Part shown: in pieces, positions 1-7,491 of the stretch | How the letters are laid out: every line of letters starts with the position of its first letter | Position numbering within the stretch: position 1 is the stretch's first letter | From: Armatimonadota bacterium | Lineage (GTDB): Bacteria > Armatimonadota > JAAZEB01 | DNA: 13,778 bases | Assembly (NCBI GenBank): GCA_012841485.1 | Contig: DUUU01000380.1 | Coordinates: 1 to 13,778, forward strand | Direction: 5' to 3' | The notes under the pieces: model-generated | The model's input: the letters and a program-made list of their open reading frames with translations, nothing else | Told to the model about the DNA's origin: nothing | Databases searched by the model: none | Made by a program: the position numbers and the translations under genes

Positions 1-57
1 CACTCTCGTAAGGATTCTACCCGTCAGGGCGTGTGGCTAACCGTCTGGGAGATAGCA

Positions 58-89
58 GGCCTCGGGAGAGCGGTCGCAGACCCGAGGCC
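58..89 (-). terminator. GC-rich hairpin downstream of the Met-rich secreted protein gene
   Basis: A perfect 9-bp inverted repeat (GGCCTCGGG at 58-66, CCCGAGGCC at 81-89) with a 14-nt loop lies about 80 nt past the stop of the minus-strand gene ending at 170. No T tract follows on either strand, so it does not meet the intrinsic-terminator standard. It could be a 3'-end stabilising hairpin or a Rho-assisted end. Nothing else gene-like is visible in bases 1-169. Confidence 0.3.
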
Positions 90-169
90 GGGAAGTGCAA
101 ATGAGGACGCAGGCAGGTGCCCACCCTATCCAAAGGCGGCAGAGCGGGCGTGACACCCAAAGAGGCTAG

Positions 170-790
170 CTATGGCATCGGCGGAGCCATTCCGGGGGCG
201 CCACCCATGGCCGGATCCATCGGACCCGGCATTCCCGGCATGCCGCCCATGCCCATCTCCGGCCCGCCCATTCCCGGCATGCCACCCTCCATGCCTGCCG
301 TAATGGTCTGCTGCGGCTTATAGGCCGCGCGGATCGACTCGATTGCGCGATCAACCGCTTCCGTAAGTTCGCGCTTGGCGCGCGCGGCCGAAGCGGGATT
401 GCCATCCATACGGGCTTTGGTCTCCACCAGGCTCACCGCGCGCTGGCGGCAAGCAAGGGAGAGCACGATGGCGGTCATGGGGTCGCACCCCTCAATGGCG
501 GTGCCAGAGCGCTCCCAGAAGTTGGCCGAGCTCTGGAGCAGGGCGATCACCTGATCCAGGGAGAGGTCACCAAACTGCGCGAGCGTGGCATCGCTGGCAC
601 TCTGGCGAGGAGCTGGCTTGGGTTTCGCGGCGCGCTTGATGCGCACCGGTGCCTTGGCACGGCGCTTTCGGGGGGCGGCCTCGACAGGAGCGATTGCCGA
701 CGTGATCAATAGCCCGGCGAGAAGCGCGAGCGCCCACCGAGTCCACGGCGACCGCGCCGCTACCGGAAGAGGGAATGCTGCATCGTGCAC
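170..790 (-). CDS. Secreted or membrane-anchored protein with a Met/Gly/Pro-rich tail (hypothetical)
   Basis: Codes for 206 residues if it starts at the GTG at 790-788. That start has a good AAGGAG Shine-Dalgarno sequence (804-799) and lies downstream of the promoter at 865-893. The longer frame, up to 874, would begin inside the -10 box and is unlikely. Residues 1-38 look like a signal peptide: Arg residues, a hydrophobic core at about 19-33, and a possible cleavage site after PVEA. A Lys/Arg/Pro/Ala-rich stretch follows (39-63). A compact, probably helical part (about 66-160) contains Cys102 and Cys114. The tail from about 167 to 206 carries 11 methionines in MPGM/GGMPGM-type repeats. I do not recognise a family. 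Met-rich tails of exported proteins sometimes bind Cu(I) or Ag(I), but that is only an inference here. The gene stands alone and is divergent from the FAD oxidoreductase. Confidence 0.7.
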   Translation of the reverse strand: MHDAAFPLPVAARSPWTRWALALLAGLLITSAIAPVEAAPRKRRAKAPVRIKRAAKPKPAPRQSASDATLAQFGDLSLDQVIALLQSSANFWERSGTAIEGCDPMTAIVLSLACRQRAVSLVETKARMDGNPASAARAKRELTEAVDRAIESIRAAYKPQQTITAGMEGGMPGMGGPEMGMGGMPGMPGPMDPAMGGAPGMAPPMP

Positions 791-797
791 GAGAAGG

Positions 798-804
798 ACT
801 CCTT
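798..804 (-). promoter_or_regulatory. Shine-Dalgarno site that fixes a GTG start
   Basis: On the minus strand AAGGAGT is followed by 7 nt and then GTG at 790-788. This supports the GTG start over the upstream ATG at 874, which would overlap the promoter. Confidence 0.6.
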
Positions 805-864
805 CCACGGCCGGTAAGGAGAGACGCGCCCTGCCTCCCGAACGAGGATTGCTCTCTATACCCG

Positions 865-893
865 AGTATAGCACAGCGGTGGAGACGTGTCAA
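865..893 (-). promoter_or_regulatory. Sigma-70-type promoter for the Met-rich secreted protein, with overlapping dyad
   Basis: On the minus strand TTGACA (893-888), a 17-nt spacer and TATACT (870-865) give a nearly perfect housekeeping promoter. TGC directly before the -10 makes it an extended -10 type. A perfect dyad, CTATAC-4 nt-GTATAG at 856-871 on the plus strand, spans the -10 box and the expected start site, where a repressor could bind. The predicted transcript has a leader of about 70 nt before the GTG start. Confidence 0.8.
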
Positions 894-1038
894 GAAAAAC
901 GCGCGAGTGGCGCGCGAGCGTACGCACCCGCGCGAGATCCTGGATGCTTGCGACAGGAGTCGGCGTGTGGGTGGGGAAATCGGGAGGTGAGGGGCCGGCG
1001 GAAGCTGCTGCCTGACGTTCGGAGGGTGAGGAGCGACG

Positions 1039-3822
1039 ATGGAGAGACAGGATTTCCCGGTGATTGCCGAGGTCGATGTGGCTATCGTGGGAGGCGGCCT
1101 GGCGGGTGTCGCCGCGGCGCTCGAAAGCGCGGCGGCTGGCAAAGACACGCTGCTGATCGAGCCGCGTCCCCTCCTGGGGTGGGAGGCCACCTCCGCCTTT
1201 GCCCTGGAGTGGCCGGGAGCGGAGGAGGACGCGGAGGCGTTTCCCGCCGCGGTCCGATCCGCGGGTGGCGCGCGCGGCAGCCGGCTGGACGCGCCGATCT
1301 GCGAACTGGTCTTAGAGCGCCTGGTCGCGGCCTCCGGGGCGGAGATCCTGTTCTACAGCACGCCGGTTGCCGTCTGGCGCGATGGGGATCGCATCGGCGG
1401 CCTGGTGATCGGAAACAAGAGCGGGCGGCAGATCGTGCGTGCTCGCGCGTTCGTCGATGCCACCGAGGAGGCGCTGCTGTGGCGGCTGGCCGGCACGCTG
1501 CCGGCCGGTCCGGAGCGCGTGCGTGGCCGTCTGGCGCTCTTCTACAACCACGTCGCTGGCGATCTCACTGGGATCATGCTCCCGACGGTGCCGGGGGTGG
1601 GCGCGCTGCGCCTGCAGCCCTCGGTGTGGCCGGGCGAGGTGGCCATCGAGTTCGAGGGCGAGGCGCCTGCCGATGGATGGGGCGCGCCAAACGCTCTCGC
1701 GCGCAGCCTGCGTCGGCAGATCCCATCGGTCGCCCGGGCGCTTCGCGACGCCGTGCCCGCTTTCTCTGAGGCGCTGCTCACGCATACGGGGCGTGAGCCG
1801 TTCCCGGTGACGGGCTTGGCCCTGGGCTTGGACGCGGCACACCCGGAGATCCGCAACCTCTTCGGCGCAGGCGCGTGGCTGGCGGATGCCGCCGGGCGCT
1901 CGGGTGCTGGAGAGCTGCCCGCGCGCTGGCGTGTGGGGAAGGGCGTGGGCGCGCGCGTCGCCCAATGGGTTGGTGATGCGCCCCTCCCGGGGTTGCCTCC
2001 TGCCGGACCGTCTCCAGCCGCGACCGAGGCAGAGGCGTGCGATGTGCTGGTAGTCGGCGGGGGCACGGCCGGGGCGTTCTCGGCAATCGCCGCCGGGTGC
2101 GAGGGCGCGAGGGTCACCCTGCTGGAAGCGAGCCACTTCCTCGGCGGGATCGGCGCCGGCGGTGGGATCCACATCTACTATCACGGCTTCACCGGCGGCA
2201 TCCAGGATGAGGTCGATTCGCGCACGAATGCTCTTTCGGATCTCTTCGGAGCAACGCAGCGCCTCGTCGGCTTCCACCCCGATGCCAAGCAGATCGTCCT
2301 CGAGGAGATGGCCACAGAAGCGGGCGTGAACGTCATCTACCGTACCGCGCTCACGGGGGTGCGTGTCTCGGAAGGGCGCGTAGAGGCTGCCGAGGTGGCG
2401 AGCCCCACCGGAGCGATGCTCTACCCGGCGGCGGCTTTCGTGGATGGAACCGGCGATGCCGACCTGGCGGCGATGGCTGGCGCCGAGTTTGAGCTGGGTC
2501 GCGAGCGCGACGGGCTGTCGCACCACTTCTCGCAGGCCTATCAGATGCTGGATGCCAACGGCGGTATTCGCCTGGCCAACTTCGATGCCGGGTACGTCGT
2601 GCCGACGGACGTGACCGACCTGACGCGCGCCCGCCGCCTGGGGCTGAAACACCTCTGGCGCGATACGTATACCCCCGAGAACCGCCTGCTCACGATCGCG
2701 CCGCTGCTCGGGTTGCGCCAGAGCCGGCAGATCATCGGCGACTACGTGCTCACGCTGGATGACCAGATCTCCGGCCGGCGCTTCCCGGACGTGATCTCCT
2801 ACGCCAAGGCGCACTACGATAACCACGCCTTCGACTACGAGAATGAGAGCGACGAGGCGGCGCTCTGGGTGTGGCTGATCGGCGCTTGGCATGATCCGTT
2901 CGCGAGCGAGGTGCCCTATCGCTGCCTGCTCCCGAAGGGGATTGAGGGTCTCCTGGTTGCGTGCCGGGGCCTCTCGCTGACGCACGACGCGCACATGATG
3001 TTCCGGATGCAGCGCGACCTGCAGCGCGTGGGCGAGGTGGCGGGAGTGGCCGCCGCGATGGCGGTGGAGGAGGGAACGACGCCGCGCCGGGTGGACGTGC
3101 GCCGCCTCCAGGAGAAGCTGTTGCGCTCGGGCATTCTGCGCGAGGAGCCGGTGGTGTCGGAGCTATCCGGCACGGTGGAGGGATGGATCGCCGCGCTCGA
3201 CACGCCTCAGCCAAAGGAGGCGGTGTGGCAGTTGGCGCACGCCGGCGAGGAGGTGATCGTGCCGCTGCGGGAGGTGCTGAAGAGCGGAACCGAACGGGCG
3301 CGCTTCTGGGCCGCGGTGGTCCTTGCGATGCACGGCCGGCCCGAGGCGGCCCCGGAGCTGCTGCGCTGCTTGATCGAGCGCGCCGGTGTGAAGCCGGAGG
3401 GCTATCGCACGGTTCCCTTCTGGCAGAGCGTGGTGGTGTTGCTGGGCCGCATCGGTGATCCGGCGGCGGTGCCGGAGATAGCGCGCCTGCTTCAGGAGCC
3501 CGAGACGACCCTCGATGGCTTGATCACCGCCATCCGGGCGCTGGGGCGGATTGGCGACCCCCAGGCGGTGCCTGCTATCCAGGCGATGCTGGCGCGCGCG
3601 GATCTTCCGACGGAGCGCGTCTTCCAGGTGAGCACCGGCGGCCGACCAGGGGTGAGCGATGACGCGTGCTGGGCGCTGGAGCTGGCCGCCGCCGAGACGC
3701 TCGCGCTGTTGGGGGCGCCGAACGCGGCCCTCGCGGAGAAGCACCTGGGCGACCCGCGGGCCTACGTCCGCCGCTATGCGGAGCGCGTCCGGCGGATGTC
3801 TTTGGTGCCAATCGGGATCTAA
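1039..3822 (+). CDS. FAD-dependent oxidoreductase with two FAD modules and C-terminal HEAT repeats
   Basis: Codes for 927 residues, starting at an ATG with the purine-rich site GGAGGGTGAGGAG just upstream. Residues 12-23 (VDVAIVGGGLAG) and 335-346 (DVLVVGGGTAG) are two dinucleotide-binding glycine-rich motifs. The second module, about 333-680, also has FVDGTGDADLA near 468 and the closing block RGLSLTHDAHMMFR (643-656), as in the FAD_oxidored family. The first module (about 12-315) keeps the glycine motif and a shortened FVDAT block near 138 but is otherwise more divergent, which suggests an internal duplication. From about 712 to 916 there are HEAT/PBS-lyase-type helical repeats (LGRIGDPAAVPEI, LGRIGDPQAVPAI). 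No signal peptide is visible, so the protein is probably cytoplasmic. The substrate is unknown. The gene is divergent from the Met-rich secreted protein gene; I could not identify its promoter. Confidence 0.85.
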   Translation: MERQDFPVIAEVDVAIVGGGLAGVAAALESAAAGKDTLLIEPRPLLGWEATSAFALEWPGAEEDAEAFPAAVRSAGGARGSRLDAPICELVLERLVAASGAEILFYSTPVAVWRDGDRIGGLVIGNKSGRQIVRARAFVDATEEALLWRLAGTLPAGPERVRGRLALFYNHVAGDLTGIMLPTVPGVGALRLQPSVWPGEVAIEFEGEAPADGWGAPNALARSLRRQIPSVARALRDAVPAFSEALLTHTGREPFPVTGLALGLDAAHPEIRNLFGAGAWLADAAGRSGAGELPARWRVGKGVGARVAQWVGDAPLPGLPPAGPSPAATEAEACDVLVVGGGTAGAFSAIAAGCEGARVTLLEASHFLGGIGAGGGIHIYYHGFTGGIQDEVDSRTNALSDLFGATQRLVGFHPDAKQIVLEEMATEAGVNVIYRTALTGVRVSEGRVEAAEVASPTGAMLYPAAAFVDGTGDADLAAMAGAEFELGRERDGLSHHFSQAYQMLDANGGIRLANFDAGYVVPTDVTDLTRARRLGLKHLWRDTYTPENRLLTIAPLLGLRQSRQIIGDYVLTLDDQISGRRFPDVISYAKAHYDNHAFDYENESDEAALWVWLIGAWHDPFASEVPYRCLLPKGIEGLLVACRGLSLTHDAHMMFRMQRDLQRVGEVAGVAAAMAVEEGTTPRRVDVRRLQEKLLRSGILREEPVVSELSGTVEGWIAALDTPQPKEAVWQLAHAGEEVIVPLREVLKSGTERARFWAAVVLAMHGRPEAAPELLRCLIERAGVKPEGYRTVPFWQSVVVLLGRIGDPAAVPEIARLLQEPETTLDGLITAIRALGRIGDPQAVPAIQAMLARADLPTERVFQVSTGGRPGVSDDACWALELAAAETLALLGAPNAALAEKHLGDPRAYVRRYAERVRRMSLVPIGI

Positions 3823-3841
3823 GCCATCCGTGGTATCGCCC

Positions 3842-3877
3842 CCGGCCCTGCGCCGGTATCGACGCCGGCGCGGCCGG
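3842..3877 (+). terminator. Strong GC hairpin after the FAD oxidoreductase gene
   Basis: Twenty bases after the TAA stop, CCGGCC-ct-GCGCCGG pairs with CCGGCGC-GGCCGG across an 8-nt loop: 13 pairs interrupted by a 2-nt bulge. A short ATTTT run occurs only at 3891-3895, 13 nt beyond the stem, so this is a probable transcript end rather than a textbook intrinsic terminator. A 14-bp perfect palindrome (GGACGGGCCCGTCC, 3904-3917) follows. Confidence 0.4.
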
Positions 3878-4002
3878 AGGGCAGGGAGGGATTTTGAGGA
3901 GCAGGACGGGCCCGTCCCGGGTTCCGAAGCCCTCCAGGAGCGCGTGGGCAATCGCCCGGACCGGCCTTCTCTCGGAATCCCATACCGGGTGCGGAGTGGC
4001 TA

Positions 4003-4031
4003 TTGACTCGGCGGCGGGACCGTGCTATACT
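4003..4031 (+). promoter_or_regulatory. Promoter of tRNA-Pro
   Basis: TTGACT (4003-4008), a 17-nt spacer and TATACT (4026-4031), preceded by TGC (extended -10). The expected start is around 4038, a few bases before the mature tRNA at 4042. The nine bases TGCTATACT also occur in the minus-strand promoter at 865-893. Confidence 0.85.
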
Positions 4032-4041
4032 ACTGGTGCGT

Positions 4042-4118
4042 CGGGGCGTAGCTCAGCTTGGTAGAGCACTTGGATGGGGGCCAAGGGGTCGTCAGTTCAA
4101 ATCTGGCCGCCCCGACCA
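4042..4118 (+). tRNA. tRNA-Pro (anticodon GGG)
   Basis: A full cloverleaf can be drawn. The acceptor stem is CGGGGCG/CGCCCCG with the C1-G72 pair typical of bacterial tRNA-Pro; the D stem is GCTC/GAGC. The anticodon stem CTTGG/CCAAG encloses loop ATGGGGG (anticodon GGG). The T stem is GTCAG/CTGGC with loop TTCAAAT. The discriminator is A and CCA is encoded. It has its own promoter and terminator. Confidence 0.97.
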
Positions 4119-4122
4119 GAGG

Positions 4123-4153
4123 AAGCCATCGGATCTTTCCGGTGGCTTTTCTT
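4123..4153 (+). terminator. Intrinsic terminator of tRNA-Pro
   Basis: AAGCCATCGG (4123-4132) pairs with CCGGTGGCTT (4139-4148), one G-U pair, across the 6-nt loop ATCTTT. A T-rich run (TTTTCTT) follows. It lies 4 nt after the tRNA CCA end. Confidence 0.85.
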
Positions 4154-4180
4154 ATGTACGGGGGCAAAATCTCCAGCGTG

Positions 4181-4226
4181 AAGGCAGCAGGGGCATCCCG
4201 GATCCGGGATGCCCCTGCTGCCTTTT
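4181..4226 (+). terminator. Perfect 44-bp palindrome followed by TTTT; probable second terminator
   Basis: Bases 4181-4224 are fully self-complementary, with two 22-base arms meeting at GGATCC (4200-4205) and no spacer. The right arm runs into TTTT (4223-4226), so on the plus strand it can act as an intrinsic terminator in tandem with the one at 4123-4153, insulating the antiporter gene from tRNA transcription. On the minus strand no T run follows. An uninterrupted palindrome of this length is rare, because it is prone to cruciform extrusion and deletion. Confidence 0.6.
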
Positions 4227-4308
4227 GGGGAGGTCTGTGAAGGCGTGCCAGAGCCGGTGCCGGTCAATCGAGCCATCGTTTGCGCGGCAAGGGGATGAGA
4301 TATTTTCC

Positions 4309-4338
4309 TTGACAAGCACACGCCTCTGCGGTTACGAT
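4309..4338 (+). promoter_or_regulatory. Probable promoter of the antiporter gene
   Basis: A perfect -35 box TTGACA (4309-4314) is followed after 18 nt by TACGAT (4333-4338), a four-of-six match to TATAAT. The expected start near 4345 would give a leader of about 30 nt before the TTG start codon at 4377. Confidence 0.55.
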
Positions 4339-4376
4339 TTTGGTTGTAGGCACTGTCTTTCCCCTGGAGGTGAAGT

Positions 4377-6431
4377 TTGCACCATAGCATTCCGCTGCTG
4401 CTCAACATCACCGCTGCGTTGGTTGCAGCCTTCATCGGCGGGCTCATCGCCCGGCATCTGAAGTTACCAACGATGGTGGGCTATCTGGCGGCGGGCGTTG
4501 CCATCGGGCCATTCACTCCAGGGTTTGTTGGCGATTCGGAGACCATCCAGCAGCTCGCCGAGCTAGGTGTGGTCTTCCTGATGTTCGGGGTGGGGCTGCA
4601 CTTCTCGCTGCGTGATCTGTGGCGCGTCCGCGATACGGCGATCCCCGGGGCGATTGGCCAGATCCTCATGGCGACCGCTGCTGGATTTGGCTTGACCCAA
4701 CTGTGGGGTTGGTCGGTATCCGCCAGCCTGGTGTTGGGACTGGCGATCTCCACCGCGAGCACGGTGGTCCTGCTGCGCGGGCTGATGGACCAGGGCCTCC
4801 TCAACACGAGCCACGGGCAGGTGGCGGTTGGCTGGCTGGTGCTTGAAGATATTGCCTGCGTCATTATCCTGGTCCTGCTGCCCATGCTGTTCGGGGGAGG
4901 TGGCGACGCCAGCTGGGTAACGGTAGCGATTGGCCTGTTGAAAGCGGCCGCGTTCGTCGGGTTGATGTTGGTCGTGGGGGCGCGCTTCGCGCCATGGGTG
5001 CTTGCCCGGATCGCGCATGCGCGTTCGCGCGAGCTCTTCATCCTCGCGGTCGTTGCGATTGCGCTGGGGACCGCGGTTGGCTCCGCGGAGCTGTTTGGCG
5101 TATCGCTGGCGTTGGGGGCGTTCCTCGCCGGGGTGGTACTGGGAGAGTCCAACCTCAGCCATCAGGTCGGCGCGGATATGCTCCCTTTCCGAGAGACGTT
5201 TACCGTGCTGTTCTTCGTAGCGGTTGGGATGCTGGTCAACATCCAGTATCTCATCGAGAACGCGCGACAGGTGTTGGCGCTCACGGTGCTGATCATCGCG
5301 GGCAAATATCTCTTCACGGTTTTTCTGGGGATCCTGCTCCCTCGTCCGGCCCATACGATACTGGTTGTCTGCGCCGGCCTCAGTCAGATAGGAGAGTTCG
5401 CGTTTATCGTTGGCCAGGCGGGCGTAAGGCTCGGCATCCTGACGCAGGACCAGTACTCGCTGATCCTGGCGGGCGCGCTCTTCTCGATCATGCTGAACCC
5501 GTGGATGTTTCGGACGATCCCGTGGGTCGAAACCCGCCTGCAGCGGATCCGGGTGTTGTGGCGGCTGCTGGACCGGCATCGTGAGAAGCCGCAGCCCCCG
5601 CCAGATACCCTCGCGCACCACGTGGTAGTCGTTGGATACGGGCGCGTCGGGCGGCACGTCGTCACCGTGTTGGGATACCTGGGCATCCCTCGGCTGGTCA
5701 TCGAGTTGGACACCCGGCAGATCGCCGCGCTCCGGAAGGATGGGGTGCCGGCCCTGTATGGCGACGCTGCCAACTCGGAGGTGCTGACGCACACGCGTTT
5801 GCAGAAAGCACGCGCTCTGGTCGTCACCGTCGCCGAGGAGTCGGCGGCGGAGATCATCGTCGCTGCGGCGCGCCAACTCTCTCCCGAGCTGCCGGTGATC
5901 GTTCGCGCGGCCACGCATTCGGGGATGGAGCGCCTCGTGAAGCTGGGTGCGCGCGACGTCATCCATCCGGAGCTTGAGGGTGGGGTGGAAGTGCTCCGGC
6001 ATACCCTGGTCACGCTCGGATATCCGACGTTGGAGGCGCAGCAGTACGCGGATGGGGTGCGGCGCGCTCAGTATCACTCCGCCTTCTCCGTCGACATCGG
6101 TCGCCAGATATGCGACCGGTTGATGCGCATCGTGCCGGGCATGGACGTCGCGTGGGTGACGCTGGGCGATGACAGTCCTGTCTTGGGGATGACGCTGGCC
6201 GATGTGGGCGTCCGCGAGCAGACCGGGGCCTCGGTGGTTGCGGTCTGGCGCGGCCAGCAGGCAATCGCCAATCCAGAGCCAGATACGGTGCTCCGCGCCG
6301 GGGATATGCTCGGCGTGCTTGGAGAGAAGGCGCATATCGAGGCCGCGTGCCGGCTGCTGGCGGGTGGGGTGGTATCAGAATCACATGCGCCCGATTCGCC
6401 GATGGCGAGCCCCTCCCCGGTGGTGGGGTAG
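4377..6431 (+). CDS. ybaL: YbaL/KefC-type monovalent cation:proton antiporter (CPA2) with RCK domain
   Basis: Codes for 684 residues from a TTG start with GGAGG 6 nt upstream; the first residues MHHSIPLL match the usual start of YbaL proteins. Residues about 5-385 form the membrane domain of hydrophobic helices. They include CPA2 landmarks GYLAAGVAIGPFTPGF (35-50), LMFGVGLHFSLRDL (68-81), STASTVVLLR (125-134), GWLVLEDIACV (152-162, with Asp158 in the transport-site region) and SQIGEFAFI (336-344). An RCK/TrkA-N domain begins at about 413 with VVVVGYGRVGRHV (GxGxxG at 420-425) and Glu443 at the expected nucleotide-ribose position. A TrkA-C-like domain occupies about 588-662. The role is probably potassium or sodium efflux coupled to proton entry at the inner membrane, gated by a nucleotide ligand. 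It is transcribed alone. The family call is firm; the ion and ligand are inferred. Confidence 0.93.
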   Translation: MHHSIPLLLNITAALVAAFIGGLIARHLKLPTMVGYLAAGVAIGPFTPGFVGDSETIQQLAELGVVFLMFGVGLHFSLRDLWRVRDTAIPGAIGQILMATAAGFGLTQLWGWSVSASLVLGLAISTASTVVLLRGLMDQGLLNTSHGQVAVGWLVLEDIACVIILVLLPMLFGGGGDASWVTVAIGLLKAAAFVGLMLVVGARFAPWVLARIAHARSRELFILAVVAIALGTAVGSAELFGVSLALGAFLAGVVLGESNLSHQVGADMLPFRETFTVLFFVAVGMLVNIQYLIENARQVLALTVLIIAGKYLFTVFLGILLPRPAHTILVVCAGLSQIGEFAFIVGQAGVRLGILTQDQYSLILAGALFSIMLNPWMFRTIPWVETRLQRIRVLWRLLDRHREKPQPPPDTLAHHVVVVGYGRVGRHVVTVLGYLGIPRLVIELDTRQIAALRKDGVPALYGDAANSEVLTHTRLQKARALVVTVAEESAAEIIVAAARQLSPELPVIVRAATHSGMERLVKLGARDVIHPELEGGVEVLRHTLVTLGYPTLEAQQYADGVRRAQYHSAFSVDIGRQICDRLMRIVPGMDVAWVTLGDDSPVLGMTLADVGVREQTGASVVAVWRGQQAIANPEPDTVLRAGDMLGVLGEKAHIEAACRLLAGGVVSESHAPDSPMASPSPVVG

Positions 6432-6660
6432 CCGCTTTGCTCCAAGAGGGCGCTCGTTTCAACCGGGAGGTTTGGCTAGCGACGGGAAGCCGTCCGAGAG
6501 AGCCGGTGGTTTCCCTGGGCGTGGGGCGGCTCCGAGAGGCCTGGGGGATGATCGCGTGCCGGTCGCAGGTCACGATACGAGGGGCGCCGCTGTTGCCAGA
6601 GCCGCGGGCTCAGATCCAGCGCCCTTACCCATCGCACTCCACGTTTGACGACGATACACT

Positions 6661-7491
6661 ATGATGATTCCAGACACCTACAAGCAAGCAGAGGCACACC
6701 TCGCCGCCGCGGATCCCGTGCTGCGCCAGCTGATCGCCATGCATGGGCCGTGCCTCCTAAGCCCCGGATCGAATCGCTTCGCCGGGCTGGCACGGGCGGT
6801 GATCGGCCAGCAGCTTGGGGTTGCTGCCGCCGCCGCGATCTGGCGGCGGTTTCGAGAGCTCTTCCCCCATGGGAACGTTCTCCCGGAGCACATCGTGGCG
6901 TGGGGCCCTGATGCGCTGCGCGCCGCCGGGCTCTCTGCCGCCAAAGCGCGCTGCATTTCCGAGCTCGCCTGCGCTGTCAGGGAGGGCCGGCTCGATCTGG
7001 AACAACTTGATAGACTAGTGGATGAAGACGTGATTGTGATGTTGACTGGCATCAAGGGGATTGGGCGATGGACCGCCGAGATGTTCCTCATCTTCTCGCT
7101 CGGGCGCCTGGACGTGCTCGCCGTGGGTGATGTCGGGCTGCGGAGGGCGATCCAGCGGGCCTATGGCCTGGCAGCTTCCCCCTCCCCGGAAGAGATGCGC
7201 GCCATCGCGGCGCCGTGGCACCCCTATGCCAGCGTGGCATGCTGGTATTTGTGGCGTAGCCTGGATGCCCTGCCCGCCAGCCCCACCCAGCCCTCCTGCC
7301 GCAGCGTCCTGACCGCCGCCCTCCAGGTGCTAGAAGGCAATCATCCAGCGCCGCGGCTCCTGAGCATCCTTTCTGTTTCCTGCAAGGAGGAGGCGATGCC
7401 CTCCCACTGCGTTGTACTCAGCGGTTTGGCCGGCGAAACACGCGCGAGGGCGCGACCCGCGTTCCGTTCGCCGTTGCGCACTCTGCGTTGA
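6661..7491 (+). CDS. DNA-3-methyladenine glycosylase II-like protein (HhH-GPD superfamily) with an extra tail
   Basis: Predicted to excise alkylated bases such as 3-methyladenine in base excision repair. The frame gives 276 residues. AVIGQQLGVAAAAAIWRRF (46-64), the helix-hairpin-helix LTGIKGIGRWTAEMF (128-142) and the catalytic aspartate Asp157 in AVGDVGL (154-160) are clear. Homologous sequence appears to end near residue 205 (WYLWRSLDALP). The last 70 or so residues resemble no glycosylase and contain an internal Shine-Dalgarno/ATG (7396). No cysteine cluster for iron-sulfur binding is seen. The start is ATG at 6661 or 6664; an in-frame TGA at 6646 rules out starts further upstream. No Shine-Dalgarno sequence is present; the -10-like TACACT (6655-6660) directly before the start hints at a very short or absent leader. 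The stop TGA overlaps the ATG of the MFS gene. Confidence 0.88.
   Translation: MMIPDTYKQAEAHLAAADPVLRQLIAMHGPCLLSPGSNRFAGLARAVIGQQLGVAAAAAIWRRFRELFPHGNVLPEHIVAWGPDALRAAGLSAAKARCISELACAVREGRLDLEQLDRLVDEDVIVMLTGIKGIGRWTAEMFLIFSLGRLDVLAVGDVGLRRAIQRAYGLAASPSPEEMRAIAAPWHPYASVACWYLWRSLDALPASPTQPSCRSVLTAALQVLEGNHPAPRLLSILSVSCKEEAMPSHCVVLSGLAGETRARARPAFRSPLRTLR
7396..7491 (+). CDS. Possible 31-codon leader ORF before the MFS gene
   Basis: AAGGAGGAGG (7384-7393) ends 2 nt before the ATG at 7396; the AAGGAGG core has 5 nt of spacing. This is the strongest ribosome-binding site in this part of the window. It starts a 31-residue frame ending at TGA 7489-7491, in the same frame as the glycosylase. Six arginines fall in the last 17 residues (ETRARARPAFRSPLRTLR). 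The TGA overlaps the MFS start as TGATG, so translation of this ORF could feed the MFS gene, which has no good ribosome-binding site. It may instead be only the glycosylase tail with a chance internal site. Peptide function is unknown. Confidence 0.3.
   Translation: MPSHCVVLSGLAGETRARARPAFRSPLRTLR

Noticed and set aside
1312..2994. 560-codon open frame on the minus strand inside the FAD oxidoreductase gene
   Set aside because: It is antisense to a clear enzyme gene; such long antisense frames arise from GC-rich third codon positions. The translation is rich in Arg/His/Gln without domain motifs.
4563..6335. 590-codon antisense frame inside the antiporter gene
   Set aside because: The plus strand encodes a well-recognised CPA2/RCK protein; the antisense product is low-complexity (Arg/Gln/His/Asp) and without a family signature.
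6347..6664. 105-codon plus-strand frame between the antiporter and glycosylase genes
   Set aside because: It overlaps the antiporter end out of frame, has no ribosome-binding site I could identify, and its product shows no family features.
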